A DNA stretch of 64,000 nucleotides from Saccharothrix australiensis (GCF_003634935.1 NZ_RBXO01000001.1:186001-250000), one strand, 5' to 3'; counted from the stretch's first letter, positions 14,569 through 23,742 are shown. Translations and numbers: made by a program. The notes: generated from the letters alone by a model not told the origin.

Positions 14569-16386
14569 TCAGGCGCGGTCGCGCAGGGCGCGGATGCGGG
14601 ACAGCAGCTCGTCCACCTTCGCCCGCCCCGACTTCAGCTCGGCCAGTCGGCGGGTGGCCCTGCCCAGCTCCTTGGCCCGCTCGCCCGCCTCCATGCGCAG
14701 CGCCCTGTCCACCTCGCGCAGCTCCGCCTCGATCGCGTCCACGCGCCTGCCGAGCGCGTCGTCCAGCGCCAGCGACAACTGCTGCTCGGCCTCGATCAAC
14801 TGCTCCGCCACCAGTTGGTCCACAGTGGACCGGGCGTCGGCGATCGCGTCCGACAGCCACTGCTTCAGGTGCTGCTTGTCCGCCGAGTGCTTGCGCGTGC
14901 GAGCCATCCACCAGCCCGCGCCGAGCCCGAGCACGATCGTCACGGGCAGCACGACGGGGTTCAGCGCGGCGACGCCCAGGCCCGCCAGCGGCATCGCGGC
15001 GAGCCTGCCCGCGCCGAGGCCGCCCGAGACGCCCATGAACACCAGCAGCTTGTCCTCGGCGGTCGGCGCGCGCTTCTCCGGTGGGCGCAGCACGATCGGC
15101 GGTGTCGCGCCGCGCGCGAACTGGCCGCGGATGACGGCCAGCTCGTCCGGTGCGAACAGGTCGGCGAGCGCGGCGTCGGCGACGCGGGCCAGCCGCGCGC
15201 CCAGCCCCCCGCTGATCCGGCCGGACACCACCTGCAACGCCGCGTCCACCTCGTGCGGCAGCGCCGCCAGCCGCTCGGGGGACGCCGTCTCGATCGCCGT
15301 GCGGAACCACGTCTGCACGTCCCTCATCTGCCTGCTGACCTCGTGGGCGCCCTCGACGCGCGCCCGCTGCACCTCGCCGCGCAGGCGCACCTGCCAGCTC
15401 CGGGTGGACGACCGGCGCTGGGCGTTCAGCTCGTCGCGCCGCGCGCGCAGCGCCTCGGCCTCCTCCTCGCCCGCCGACAGGGCGCGCTGGTCGGCCTCGC
15501 CGCGCGCGACCAGCTCGTCCAGCACGGTGGCCAAGGCGCGCAGCGCGTTCGCCTCGCCGAGCATCGCCGCCCGGCCGACCACCAGCTCCTGCAACGCCGC
15601 CTGCAACGCGCCGATGCCGGACCGCTCGCGCAGCATCGCCGCCGCGTCGGGGTTCGGCGCCTTGCCCGCCAGCTCGAACATCCGCGACGACACCGGGTGG
15701 AACGTCGCTCCGGCGAACCTCGGCGCGTGCTCGGCGAGCAGCGCCTGGTCGGCCTCCAGGACGGTGCGCCAGCCCCGGTACTGGTCCACCTTGGTCAGCG
15801 CGAACACGACGGTCTCGACGCGTTCGCCCACGGTGGCGAGGAAGTCCAGCTCGCCGCGCGTGAACGGCGCGGACGCGTCGACCACGAACAGCAGCGCCGT
15901 GGCGGACGCCGCCGCCTCGGCCGCCAGCTCGCCGTGCGCCGACTCCAGGCCGCCGACCCCGGGCGTGTCCACCACGGACAGCCGCTCCAGCAGCGGTATC
16001 GGCGCGTCGACCTCGACGTACCGGGGCGGCAGCATGCCCTCGGGCAGGTCGTGCGCCGCGGACACCCAGTCGACCAGCTCCGAGCGGTCGAACGGCACCG
16101 GTGGCGTCGAGCCCGCGTAGCACGCCCGCGCCGACCACTCGGCACCGTGGCGGAACACCAGGTAGGTCGCGGTGGCGACCTCGGCGTCGACCGGCGACAG
16201 GTTCGGTGTCGCCAGCAGCGCGTTCACCAGCGAGCTCTTGCCCCGGTTCGTCTCGCCCACGACGACGACCGACGCCGCGCCGCCGCGCCGCGTCTCCACG
16301 AACGACGCCGCGCGCGGGTCGATGCCCCGGACGAGCGCGGTCAGGCGTTCCCGCGTCTGCCGGACCGCCTGCGGCAGCGTGCTCAT
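14569..16386 (-). CDS. Dynamin-family GTPase with C-terminal membrane hairpin
   Basis: A 605-residue bacterial dynamin-like protein. The GTPase has a P-loop GETNRGKSSLVN (about 45-56), DTPGVGG (switch II, about 139) and TKVD (about 197). A helical stalk with charged coiled coil follows, then hydrophobic segments at about 440-485 likely to contact the membrane, and a further coiled coil to the end. It is the last gene of a three-gene operon; its ATG overlaps the GrpE-like stop (ATGA). Paired dynamins in actinomycetes are linked to septation (DynA/DynB) or membrane stress (IniA/IniC). Confidence 0.85.
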   Translation of the reverse strand: MSTLPQAVRQTRERLTALVRGIDPRAASFVETRRGGAASVVVVGETNRGKSSLVNALLATPNLSPVDAEVATATYLVFRHGAEWSARACYAGSTPPVPFDRSELVDWVSAAHDLPEGMLPPRYVEVDAPIPLLERLSVVDTPGVGGLESAHGELAAEAAASATALLFVVDASAPFTRGELDFLATVGERVETVVFALTKVDQYRGWRTVLEADQALLAEHAPRFAGATFHPVSSRMFELAGKAPNPDAAAMLRERSGIGALQAALQELVVGRAAMLGEANALRALATVLDELVARGEADQRALSAGEEEAEALRARRDELNAQRRSSTRSWQVRLRGEVQRARVEGAHEVSRQMRDVQTWFRTAIETASPERLAALPHEVDAALQVVSGRISGGLGARLARVADAALADLFAPDELAVIRGQFARGATPPIVLRPPEKRAPTAEDKLLVFMGVSGGLGAGRLAAMPLAGLGVAALNPVVLPVTIVLGLGAGWWMARTRKHSADKQHLKQWLSDAIADARSTVDQLVAEQLIEAEQQLSLALDDALGRRVDAIEAELREVDRALRMEAGERAKELGRATRRLAELKSGRAKVDELLSRIRALRDRA

Positions 16387-16748
16387 CGCGTGGTGTACAC
16401 GGTCACGACCGGCGCGCGGAGCGTCCGCCCGCGGTCCGCGAACCCGACGACCTCGGTCTCCGCCACCAGGCCGTCCAGGGACGCGTCGTCGGTCGGCACC
16501 GTGCCGCCCGCCTCGTGCACGGACGGGTCGAACCGCTCGCCGTCCGGGCGCAGCGCCGTGACGCCGATGCCCGCCAGGCCCTCCTCCAGCCGTTCGACCA
16601 CGCCGGAGCTGCGGGCGCGGTCCAGCGCGTACAGGCAGAGCTGCACCAGGGCGCGCCGCTCCGCCAGCGCCTGGTCCAGCAGTTCGCCGGCGATGGTCTC
16701 CACGCCGGGGTCCGACGCGCGCGGCCCGGCTTCCGTTCCGTCCGTCAT
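16383..16748 (-). CDS. GrpE-like protein inside the dynamin operon
   Basis: A 121-residue protein. The C-terminal half reads like the GrpE beta domain: GIGVTALRPDGERFDPSVHEAGGTV, then TEVVGFADRGRTLRAPVVTVY. A helix (ERRALVQLCLYALDRARSSG) stands in for the usual long GrpE coiled coil, so it is shorter than the housekeeping exchange factor. It overlaps both neighbours by 4 bases, which couples it tightly to two dynamins. No DnaK lies in the window next to it. It may be a dedicated Hsp70 cofactor or a repurposed scaffold. Confidence 0.7.
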   Translation of the reverse strand: MTDGTEAGPRASDPGVETIAGELLDQALAERRALVQLCLYALDRARSSGVVERLEEGLAGIGVTALRPDGERFDPSVHEAGGTVPTDDASLDGLVAETEVVGFADRGRTLRAPVVTVYTTR

Positions 16749-18283
16749 CTCCGCCCCCGCAATTGTTGCCAGATCAGGAAGTACGCCCGGTGCACCACGT
16801 GCGCGACCCGGCTCTGCGCGGGCGTGGCGCCGAAGGAGGCGAACGACCGCCACCAGCCCGCGCGTTCCAGCGCGTGGGCGACGAGTTCGTGCGTCGGCCT
16901 GCCGCGCAGGCCGAGCTGCTCGGCCGCGTCCGGGGAGGCGCCGAACCTCAGCACCTCCTCGGCCAGGTCCGCGGGCATGGCCACCGCGCCCGACGCCACC
17001 AGCGTCAACGCCTCCAGCAGCCGCAACTGGTGCGCCTCGGGCTTGGCGAGCAGCACCTCGATGGCGTCGTGGACGCGCCGGCGCTCGCCGGGGTCGCCGG
17101 ACGCGGCGGCCAGCGCGGTGACCGACGCCAGCGCCGCGGCGGCCTTGATGCCGTCCGCGCGGGACCGGAAGACGGCGTCGAGCTTGCCGCGCACCCCGTC
17201 GAGGCCGGACGCGTCGAGCAGCACGCGCCGCAGCGCGCCCGCCGTGATCGCCGGTTCGGCGTCGATCGCCGCCAGCGCCCGGCGGACCCCGTACAGGTCG
17301 AGCTTCTCCAAGAGCCGGGTGCGCACGCCCACCGGCACGTCGCAGTCCCAGCCGACGAACAGGTCCGCCGAGATCAGCATCGTCTCGCGGGTCGCGTCGT
17401 CCAGCGCCGCGAGCTTGCGCAGGGCGTCGGCGTCGGCGGAGGCGAAGCCGCCGGTCTCGACCGATTCGGCGATCAGGCCGATCACCGGCAGCACGTCCGC
17501 GACGCGCGGCTTGAGCGTGTGCGCCTGGCGCTCCGCCAGCAGCACCGCCGCCCGCCACGTGTCGCCGTCCGCGCCCTCGACGGTCTCGGCGGCGATCGTG
17601 TCGGCCTTGTTGAGCACCGCGATCGCGTTGACCGGGCCGGCCTCCCGGCTCGCGGTGGCGGCGGTGAACGCGGCCAGCGCCTGCTGGTCGTCGCCGCGCA
17701 CGCCCTGGGTCACCACGTACAGCACGGCCTCCGCGCCGGCGACCGCGCTGCGCGACACCGGGTCCAGCTCGTTGCCCAGCAAGGCTTCCGTGCGCGCGAC
17801 GGACGCCGCGTCGAGCGAGCCGAGGCCGGGTGTGTCGATCACCGTCAGGTCGCGCAGGACGGCGTTGGTCAGGTACGCCTCGATGTGCGAGACCTCGTCC
17901 ACGTCGACGCCGAGGTCGGCCGGGATGCCGCCGTCGGCGTCGAACGGCAGCACCTGCTTGCGCCCGTCGGTGAACACGACCTCGACCCGGTCCACCGTGC
18001 CGTACTGGAACCGGGTGACCAGGCGGGTGCACTCGCCGACGTCGGTCGGCGCCACGCGCCTGCCGATCAGGGCGTTCACCAGCGTCGACTTGCCGGACTT
18101 GATCCGGCCCGCGACCGCGACCTGGAGCGGCGCCGACAGCCGGCGCAGCACCTCGCCGAAGCCCGCCGCGGTGCTCGGCGACACCTGCGACCGCAGTCCC
18201 GCGCACAGGTTCGCGACGGCGGCCGAGAGCGGGCCGGCGAGCTGCTGGGCCTGGGCGGTCACGCGCAGATCGTGCCACGCCAC
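16745..18283 (-). CDS. Dynamin-family GTPase
   Basis: A 512-residue dynamin-like protein, first gene of the operon, starting at GTG. It has the P-loop AGRIKSGKSTLVNAL (about 58-72), DTPGLGS (about 150), a LNKADT motif (about 218) and a long helical C-terminal half. No strong hydrophobic hairpin is seen, in contrast to the second dynamin, so the two may form an asymmetric pair. The stop overlaps the ATG of the GrpE-like gene. Confidence 0.85.
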   Translation of the reverse strand: MAWHDLRVTAQAQQLAGPLSAAVANLCAGLRSQVSPSTAAGFGEVLRRLSAPLQVAVAGRIKSGKSTLVNALIGRRVAPTDVGECTRLVTRFQYGTVDRVEVVFTDGRKQVLPFDADGGIPADLGVDVDEVSHIEAYLTNAVLRDLTVIDTPGLGSLDAASVARTEALLGNELDPVSRSAVAGAEAVLYVVTQGVRGDDQQALAAFTAATASREAGPVNAIAVLNKADTIAAETVEGADGDTWRAAVLLAERQAHTLKPRVADVLPVIGLIAESVETGGFASADADALRKLAALDDATRETMLISADLFVGWDCDVPVGVRTRLLEKLDLYGVRRALAAIDAEPAITAGALRRVLLDASGLDGVRGKLDAVFRSRADGIKAAAALASVTALAAASGDPGERRRVHDAIEVLLAKPEAHQLRLLEALTLVASGAVAMPADLAEEVLRFGASPDAAEQLGLRGRPTHELVAHALERAGWWRSFASFGATPAQSRVAHVVHRAYFLIWQQLRGRR

Positions 18284-18347
18284 CCGGGGTCGCGGTTTGC
18301 GAACGAGCGCGCCGGGGTATTCCGCGCAGTGAGAGGGAGGTCACGTC

Positions 18348-18806
18348 ATGGAACAGGGTTATGCCGTTTTCCTGCTGCTCGGCGTGGTGCTGGTGCTGAT
18401 CGACGGCCAGCTGATCTACCGGAGCGGGCGGGCCTACATGAACCGGGCGTACGGCGACCCGGAGGCGGCCAGGTCCATGACCGCGCTCGCCACGGTGTTG
18501 TTCCACCTCGTCGTGCTCGGCCTCCTGGCGATCGTCTCGATCATCAGGGTCGACACCGGTGACGCGGTGAAGGACGTCGTCCTCAAGCTGGGCCTGATGC
18601 TCCTGCTGCTGGCCTTGGTGCACGCCGTGACGATGATGATCCTCGGCCGCATCCGGGACCGCCAGATCCAGCAGCAGCTGGCCGACGAGATGACCGAGGA
18701 GCACCGCCAGTACGAGCGCGAGCACGGCGTGCCGTCGCAGTCGCCGCGCATCGAGCCCGTTCCGCCGTCGCAGACGACTCCGCCGCAGATCAAGACCACG
18801 CGGTGA
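18348..18806 (+). CDS. Three-TM membrane protein with cytosolic tail
   Basis: A 152-residue protein with hydrophobic helices at about 5-22, 46-66 and 78-98 and a charged tail ending in a Pro-rich region (PSQSPRIEPVPPSQ). GGGAGG before the ATG is a good ribosome binding site. It is divergent from the dynamin operon. I do not recognise a family, and the context does not fix a role. Confidence 0.6.
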   Translation: MEQGYAVFLLLGVVLVLIDGQLIYRSGRAYMNRAYGDPEAARSMTALATVLFHLVVLGLLAIVSIIRVDTGDAVKDVVLKLGLMLLLLALVHAVTMMILGRIRDRQIQQQLADEMTEEHRQYEREHGVPSQSPRIEPVPPSQTTPPQIKTTR

Positions 18807-18893
18807 ACGGGCGCGGGCCAGCGGGCGACATCCGTCTGGAGGATTAGGCGGGGGTCAGACCGTGGCGCGACGCGCACCGGCCGGCACCCTGCC

Positions 18894-18899
18894 TAACCT
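18894..18899 (+). promoter_or_regulatory. Leaderless -10 box of the NarL-type kinase
   Basis: TAACCT lies 6 bases before the GTG at 18906, and no Shine-Dalgarno sequence is present. Confidence 0.5.
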
Positions 18900-18905
18900 G
18901 GTCAC

Positions 18906-20090
18906 GTGCGTCGCCTGAGCCTGTGGATGCGAGCCCACCCGGCGTTCGGGGACTCCCTGATCGCCGGGTCGCTCGCGTTGTTCGACCTCGGCGCGATGCT
19001 CTCGGCCGGCGTGTACCTGCCCACCTCCGTCCTGTACCTGGTCGGGCTCCTGCTCGTGGTGCCGGTGATCTTCCGGCGCAAGCACCCGCTGGCCAGCAGC
19101 TACACGATCCTGGTCGGCGGCGTCATCCAGCTGTTCACGCACGGCTCGTTCGACCAGGGCCTCCCCCTCCGGCCGGCGGACTTCGCGCTGGCCGTCGCGC
19201 TCTACACGATGGTGGCGTTCGTCGGCAGGCGGCGTGCGCTGGTCTACGCGCTGTGGCTGACCATCGGGACGTTCGTGTGGGCGGTGTGGCGCGTCGGGCC
19301 GGGCGCCGAGGCCGTGTTCCTCGTGTTCCTCATCGCCGTGATCTTCGGGTTCAGCTGGGCGCTCGGCGAGTTCGTCGGCGCGCGGCGCGCCTACCAGCGG
19401 GAGTTGGAGCAGCGGCTGAAGCTGCTGGAGACCGAGCGCGACCAGCAGGCCCGCATCGCCGTCGGCGAGGAGCGGTCGCGCATCGCGCGGGAGCTGCACG
19501 ACGTGGTGGCGCACGCGGTGTCGGTGATGGTCGTGCAGGCCGACGGCGCGGGGTACGCGATCAAGTCCAACCCGGACCTGGCCGCGGCGGCGATGCGGAC
19601 CATCGCCGACACCGGCCGGCAGGCGCTGACGGAGCTGCGGCGGCTGCTGGGCGTGCTGCGGTCGGAGGACCGGTCGCAGACGCAGTGGGCGCCGCAGCCC
19701 GGCGCGGCCGACCTCGGCGCGCTCGCGGACAACCTGCGCGCGGCCGGTCTGCCGGTGCGGCTGGAGGCCGGCGACGACCTCGGCGCGCTGCCCGCCGGGC
19801 TGGGGCTCGGCATCTACCGCATCGTGCAGGAGGCGTTGACGAACACGCTGAAGCACGCCGGGTCGGGCGCGTCGGCCCTCGTCCGGGTCACGCGGGTCGA
19901 GGACCACGTGGAGCTGGAGGTGTCCGACGACGGGTTCGGGACGCCCCACGACCTGGTCGCGGTGTCCGGGGGCAACGGGTTGATCGGGATGCGCGAACGG
20001 GCCGGCGTGCTGGGCGGCACGCTGGAGGCCGGGCCGAACCCCGGCGGTGGCTGGCGGGTGCGCGCCCGGCTGCCGCTGGTGCCGTCATAG
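18906..20090 (+). CDS. Sensor histidine kinase, NarL/HisKA_3 type
   Basis: A 394-residue membrane kinase. Residues about 15-160 hold five or six hydrophobic helices with no large extracellular domain. A coiled coil is followed by the H-box ARELHDVVAHAVSVMVVQADG (His about 199), and then an HATPase_c domain with NTLKHAG (N-box, about 315) and GNGLIGMRERAG. It pairs with the response regulator 9 bases downstream. Signal unknown; kinases of this form often sense membrane or cell-wall stress. Confidence 0.92.
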   Translation: MRRLSLWMRAHPAFGDSLIAGSLALFDLGAMLSAGVYLPTSVLYLVGLLLVVPVIFRRKHPLASSYTILVGGVIQLFTHGSFDQGLPLRPADFALAVALYTMVAFVGRRRALVYALWLTIGTFVWAVWRVGPGAEAVFLVFLIAVIFGFSWALGEFVGARRAYQRELEQRLKLLETERDQQARIAVGEERSRIARELHDVVAHAVSVMVVQADGAGYAIKSNPDLAAAAMRTIADTGRQALTELRRLLGVLRSEDRSQTQWAPQPGAADLGALADNLRAAGLPVRLEAGDDLGALPAGLGLGIYRIVQEALTNTLKHAGSGASALVRVTRVEDHVELEVSDDGFGTPHDLVAVSGGNGLIGMRERAGVLGGTLEAGPNPGGGWRVRARLPLVPS

Positions 20091-20093
20091 GGT
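20088..20093 (+). promoter_or_regulatory. Possible leaderless promoter of the response regulator inside the kinase stop
   Basis: TAGGGT starts with the kinase stop codon itself and lies 6 bases before the GTG at 20100. It could give the regulator a second, kinase-independent transcript. Confidence 0.4.
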
Positions 20094-20099
20094 GGGGAC

Positions 20100-20756
20100 G
20101 TGATCCGAGTACTGCTGGTGGACGACCAGGAGCTCATGCGCATGGGCTTCCGGATGGTGCTCGGCGCCCAGGACGACATCGACGTGGTGGGCGAGGCGGG
20201 CGACGGGCTCGACGCCGTGCACATGTCCGCGTCGCTGCGGCCGGACGTGGTGCTGATGGACGTGCGGATGCCCGTGCTCGACGGTGTCGAGGCGACCAAG
20301 CGGATCACCGAGGCCGGCACGGCGAAGGTGCTGGTCATGACCACGTTTGACATGGACGAGTACGCGCTGTCCGCGTTGCGCAACGGCGCTTCCGGGTTCC
20401 TGCTGAAGGACACGCCGCCCGGCGACCTGGTCTCGGCGCTGCGTGCGGTCGCGTCCGGGGACGCGGTGGTGTCGCCGTCGGTGACCAAGCGGCTGCTGAG
20501 CCGGTTCCTCGGGGAGGGCGGCGGCGAGCTGCGGGACGCCTCGGTGCTGGAGGCGTTGACCGAGCGGGAGCGCGAGGTGCTCGTGCTGATCGCCAAGGGG
20601 CTGTCGAACACCGAGATCGCGCGGAAGCTGTTCCTGTCCGAGGCGACCGTGAAGACGCACGTGGGGCGCATCCTCGCGAAGCTGGAGCTGCGGGACCGGG
20701 TGCAGGCCGTGGTGCTGGCCTACGAGACCGGGCTGGTCCGGCCCGGCGACGTCTGA
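20100..20756 (+). CDS. Response regulator, NarL/LuxR type
   Basis: A 218-residue regulator. The receiver domain (1-120) has the acid pair DD at 8-9, phospho-acceptor Asp54 (VVLMDVRMP), Thr about 82 and Lys about 104 (FLLKDTPPGDL). The LuxR-type HTH (about 150-212) reads LTEREREVLVLIAKGLSNTEIARKLFLSEATVKTHVGRILAKLEL. It is the cognate partner of the kinase upstream. Targets unknown. Confidence 0.95.
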   Translation: MIRVLLVDDQELMRMGFRMVLGAQDDIDVVGEAGDGLDAVHMSASLRPDVVLMDVRMPVLDGVEATKRITEAGTAKVLVMTTFDMDEYALSALRNGASGFLLKDTPPGDLVSALRAVASGDAVVSPSVTKRLLSRFLGEGGGELRDASVLEALTEREREVLVLIAKGLSNTEIARKLFLSEATVKTHVGRILAKLELRDRVQAVVLAYETGLVRPGDV

Positions 20757-20885
20757 CCGGACGGCCCGGCGACGTCCGACCGCCTGGCCCTGCGACGTCC
20801 GACCGGACGGCCCGGCGGCATCCGACCGACCCGGCCCGGCCGGTCCGCCCGGCGGCGTCCGAGCCGGACCGGTCCCGCCTCCGGG
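20736..20885. repeat. Degenerate GC-rich tandem repeats after the response regulator
   Basis: Variants of CGACGTCCGACCGGACGGCC recur about five times between the last codons of the regulator and the stop of the convergent propeller gene. The first unit includes the end of the coding sequence. Probably a slippage product; it may also fold into hairpins at the gene boundary. Confidence 0.6.
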
Positions 20886-20888
20886 CGA

Positions 20889-21914
20889 TCACGACGTCAC
20901 GGCCACGCCCTCCGGTTTCGCGCCGACCGGCACGACCACGACCGGTTGCGCCGTCACCGCGTCGAGCACCGTCATCGAGTCGGCCCCGTTGTTGGTGATG
21001 AAGACGAGGCTGTTGTCGGGTGCCGCGGCGGAGCCCTCGGGGCGGTCCGGCACGGGCACCTGCGGCACCACCGGCGCGCCGTTCAGGTCGAGCACGGACA
21101 CGGTGTCCGACGCCGCGTTGGCCACGTAGACCAGGTTGCCCGGAGTGACCGAGACGCCCATCGGCGCGCGTCCCACGTCGGTCGTCGTGATCGGCGCGTT
21201 GGTGGCGGTGTCGATCACCGTCACGGTGTTGGAGCCGGTGTTGGCGACGAAGACCCGTTGGTCGTCGGGGCTGACGGCGACGCCCGCCGGGTAGCGGCCC
21301 ACCGGGATGGTCGCCACCGGCGCCTGGCCGGCGGTGTCGATCACGGTGACGGTCTGGTCGCCGTTGTTGGTCACGTAGACCCGGTCGCCGTTGGGGCTCA
21401 CGGCGGGCGTGTGCGGGAACCGGCCGACCGGGATCTCCATCACCGGCACGTTGGTGGCCGTGTCGATGACGGTGACGGTGTTCGAGCCGAAGTTCGTCAC
21501 GTACGCGTGCGTGGGGGTCACCGCCACGCCGAACGGGTGCAGCCCGACCGGCACGGTCGTCGTCACGACGAGGGCACGCGCGTCGATCACCGACACGGTG
21601 TTGGACTGCTCGTTGGTCACGTACACCACGTCACCGCTCGGAGTGGCGCCCACGCCTACCGGCGTGAGTCCGACCGGAATAGTGCGCGTCACCTCACCCA
21701 AACGCGTGTCGTAGACCGTCACGGAATCGGAACCGCTGTTCGCGACGAACACCTGGACGCGGGCCGGGTAAGGGGCCGCCGACATCGTCGGTGCGGGCAT
21801 GAGAAGAATCATCGCGAGCAACGCGAGCAAACATGTTCGGGCAATCCCGAACTTCGGGGCGGCGCTCGGAAGGAATAGCGAACCACCCCTCCGACTGCCG
21901 GAGAAGAACATCAT
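20889..21914 (-). CDS. Secreted seven-bladed YVTN/YncE-like beta-propeller
   Basis: A 341-residue protein. A long N-terminal leader (residues 1-47) ends in a hydrophobic signal helix (CLLALLAMILLMPAPTMSA). The rest is seven repeats of about 41-43 residues with the consensus VYVTNxGSNTVTVIDTATN..V.TIPVGxxPxGVAVTP, enough for a closed propeller. Similar proteins bind surface ligands or quinone/metal cofactors; no catalytic residues can be assigned. Several blades are near-identical in places (SNTVTVIDTATN), pointing to recent internal duplication. Confidence 0.88.
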   Translation of the reverse strand: MMFFSGSRRGGSLFLPSAAPKFGIARTCLLALLAMILLMPAPTMSAAPYPARVQVFVANSGSDSVTVYDTRLGEVTRTIPVGLTPVGVGATPSGDVVYVTNEQSNTVSVIDARALVVTTTVPVGLHPFGVAVTPTHAYVTNFGSNTVTVIDTATNVPVMEIPVGRFPHTPAVSPNGDRVYVTNNGDQTVTVIDTAGQAPVATIPVGRYPAGVAVSPDDQRVFVANTGSNTVTVIDTATNAPITTTDVGRAPMGVSVTPGNLVYVANAASDTVSVLDLNGAPVVPQVPVPDRPEGSAAAPDNSLVFITNNGADSMTVLDAVTAQPVVVVPVGAKPEGVAVTS

Positions 21915-22255
21915 CGACTCCTCGATCCTGGGAACCCGGACGCCGACCGGCGGGCGCGCCCGACCGGCGGTCAGGCCGGGGGATACCTGCTGGCCTGCAC
22001 GTCCGGGGTGGTGTCACAGTGGCGCGGTGACCGCGGCGGTCCGGCTCGCCGTCGAGCCGGACCGCCACCACCGACTGCTGACACTAATGACCGCGCAAAG
22101 CGTGTCGCCTTTCGAGGAAGGGGCCATGCCTCGACCGCGCAGGGGATTCCCGCGAAAGTGTTTCAGGCTCGCGGCGCCCGCGCGGGAGCGGTAACCGCGG
22201 CACGCCGCCCATTCGGTTCTCCGGTGGTCAACCCGCCCATTCCGGCACTACCGCG
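21915..22255. other. 341-bp intergenic region upstream of the propeller gene
   Basis: Contains the promoter side of the propeller gene and the 3' side of the SDR gene, both on the minus strand. The only clear structure is the 14-bp hairpin at 22034-22065. No gene is supported. Confidence 0.5.
22034..22065. terminator. Strong hairpin between the SDR and propeller genes
   Basis: GGCGGTCCGGCTCG and CGAGCCGGACCGCC form a perfect 14-bp stem with a 4-base loop. There is no T-run on either side, so it is either a U-less terminator of the TetR/SDR operon (about 190 bases after the SDR stop) or a regulatory palindrome. Confidence 0.5.
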
Positions 22256-23164
22256 TCAGCGGTACCGGGAAACGTCGACCGCGGTGGGGTCCAGCCCCGG
22301 CTTGACCACTTCCTCGTACCACCGGCCCCAGTCGGGCCGCGAGCCGTCCACGTCGGTGAAGCCGTACTCCCGCATGAGCGTCCACGACGCCAGCGCCCGG
22401 CCGGTGAACCGCTCGCGCTCCGGGTCGGCGGCGAGCGCGGCCACCGCGCGCCCGACGTACCGGGGCGTCTCGGACATCGCGTAGTGCGGCTCCTTCGCGA
22501 TCGCGTCCCGCCAGTTCTCCTCGGTCACCCCGAAGTGCTCCAGCATCTGCTCCGACCGCAGGAAGCCCGGCGTGACGGCGACCGACGTCGTGCCGAACTT
22601 CCCGAGGTCCTGCGCGAGCACCACGCCGAACCGCCGGATCGCGACCTTGACCGAGTCGTACGCCAGCATGCCGGAGTACGGCGCCTCGTCGTCGCCGTCG
22701 GTCACCTCCACCAGCAGCCCGCCCGGCCGCCGGGTGAGCAGCGGGATGAGCCGGTGCAGCGCCACCAGGTGCGCCTGGACGCTGTTGCGCCACATCGCCA
22801 GCTGCCGCTCCAGGTCCTGTTCCCAGAACGGCTTGAAGTCGGCGTCCGCCTCGCCGCCCCACACGTCGTCCACCAGCACGTCGAGCCGCCCGCCCGCCTC
22901 GGACTCGATGCGGTCGCGGAAGGCGTCCACGTCGGACGGCACCGTGAAGTCGCACCGCACCGGGACGCCCCGGCCGCCGGCCGCGGTGACCAGCTCGGCG
23001 GTCTCCTCGATCGTCTCGTCCCGCCCGATGGGCGACTTCCGCTCCCGCGTCGAGCGCCCGCCGACGAACACCGTCGCGCCCGCCGCGCCCAGCTCCACCG
23101 CGATGGCCCGCCCCGCGCCCCGCGTCGCACCCGTGACCGCGGCGACCTTGCCCCGCAATGACAT
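22256..23164 (-). CDS. Short-chain dehydrogenase/reductase
   Basis: A 302-residue classical-type SDR. It has the cofactor motif TGATRGAGRAIA (about 11-22), a beta4 segment LDVLVDDVWGG in place of the usual NNAG, and the catalytic YDSVK (Tyr and Lys, about 175). The C-terminal 60 residues are longer than in most SDRs and Trp-rich. Its ATG directly follows the TetR stop, so the TetR regulator very likely controls it. Substrate unknown. Confidence 0.85.
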   Translation of the reverse strand: MSLRGKVAAVTGATRGAGRAIAVELGAAGATVFVGGRSTRERKSPIGRDETIEETAELVTAAGGRGVPVRCDFTVPSDVDAFRDRIESEAGGRLDVLVDDVWGGEADADFKPFWEQDLERQLAMWRNSVQAHLVALHRLIPLLTRRPGGLLVEVTDGDDEAPYSGMLAYDSVKVAIRRFGVVLAQDLGKFGTTSVAVTPGFLRSEQMLEHFGVTEENWRDAIAKEPHYAMSETPRYVGRAVAALAADPERERFTGRALASWTLMREYGFTDVDGSRPDWGRWYEEVVKPGLDPTAVDVSRYR

Positions 23165-23734
23165 TCAGTTCCCCTTCCACGCGTCCAGCACGGCGTCCAC
23201 GTCCTCCGCCAGGCGGTCGGCCAAGTCGCCGCGCGGCCGGACCGACCAGTCCACCGCCACCCCGTGCACCAGCACCGTGAGCACCCGCGCCGCGCGTTCC
23301 GGCGAGGGCGCGCGCGGCAGGTGCACCCGCCGGGTGAGCGCGAGCACCGTCCGCTCGGCCGCCCCGTAGAGGTCGGCGAGCAGGGCGCGCAGCTCCGGGT
23401 CGACCAGGTCGACGCCGAGCTGGGCGAGGTGGTTGCCCGCCTGCCCCGGATCGGCGATGCCCTCGAACCACGACAGCAGCGCGGCCCGCAGCCCGGCCAG
23501 GGGGTCGCGCCCCTCGGCCGCCGCGCGCATCCGGCGCTCGACGTCGACCGTCGCCCGCCGGGTCAGCGCCTGGAGCAGGCCGTTCTTCGAGCCGAACCGC
23601 TGCGCGACGGTGCCGACCGACACGCCGGCCTCGGCGGCCACCTCGGCCAGGGTGAACGCCGGGCCGCGGCGGCCGATGACCGCGCCGGTGGCGGTCAGCA
23701 GGCGTTCGTCGGTGATGGTCTTCGGACGTGGCAC
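23165..23734 (-). CDS. TetR family regulator
   Basis: A 189-residue regulator. The N-terminal HTH (about 5-50) reads TITDERLLTATGAVIGRRGPAFTLAEVAAEAGVSVGTVAQRFGSKNGLLQAL. The C-terminal domain is helical. I chose the GTG at 23734 (start PRPKTITDE, typical of the family); an in-frame ATG at 23770 would place the palindrome at 23743-23756 inside the gene. It forms an operon with the SDR and is divergent from the HAD gene. Confidence 0.85.
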   Translation of the reverse strand: MPRPKTITDERLLTATGAVIGRRGPAFTLAEVAAEAGVSVGTVAQRFGSKNGLLQALTRRATVDVERRMRAAAEGRDPLAGLRAALLSWFEGIADPGQAGNHLAQLGVDLVDPELRALLADLYGAAERTVLALTRRVHLPRAPSPERAARVLTVLVHGVAVDWSVRPRGDLADRLAEDVDAVLDAWKGN

Positions 23735-23742
23735 CCAGTTAT

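Noticed and set aside
21799-22194. A 131-codon plus-strand frame between the propeller and SDR genes
   Set aside because: It overlaps the propeller's signal peptide region in antisense, has no ribosome binding site, and resembles no protein family.
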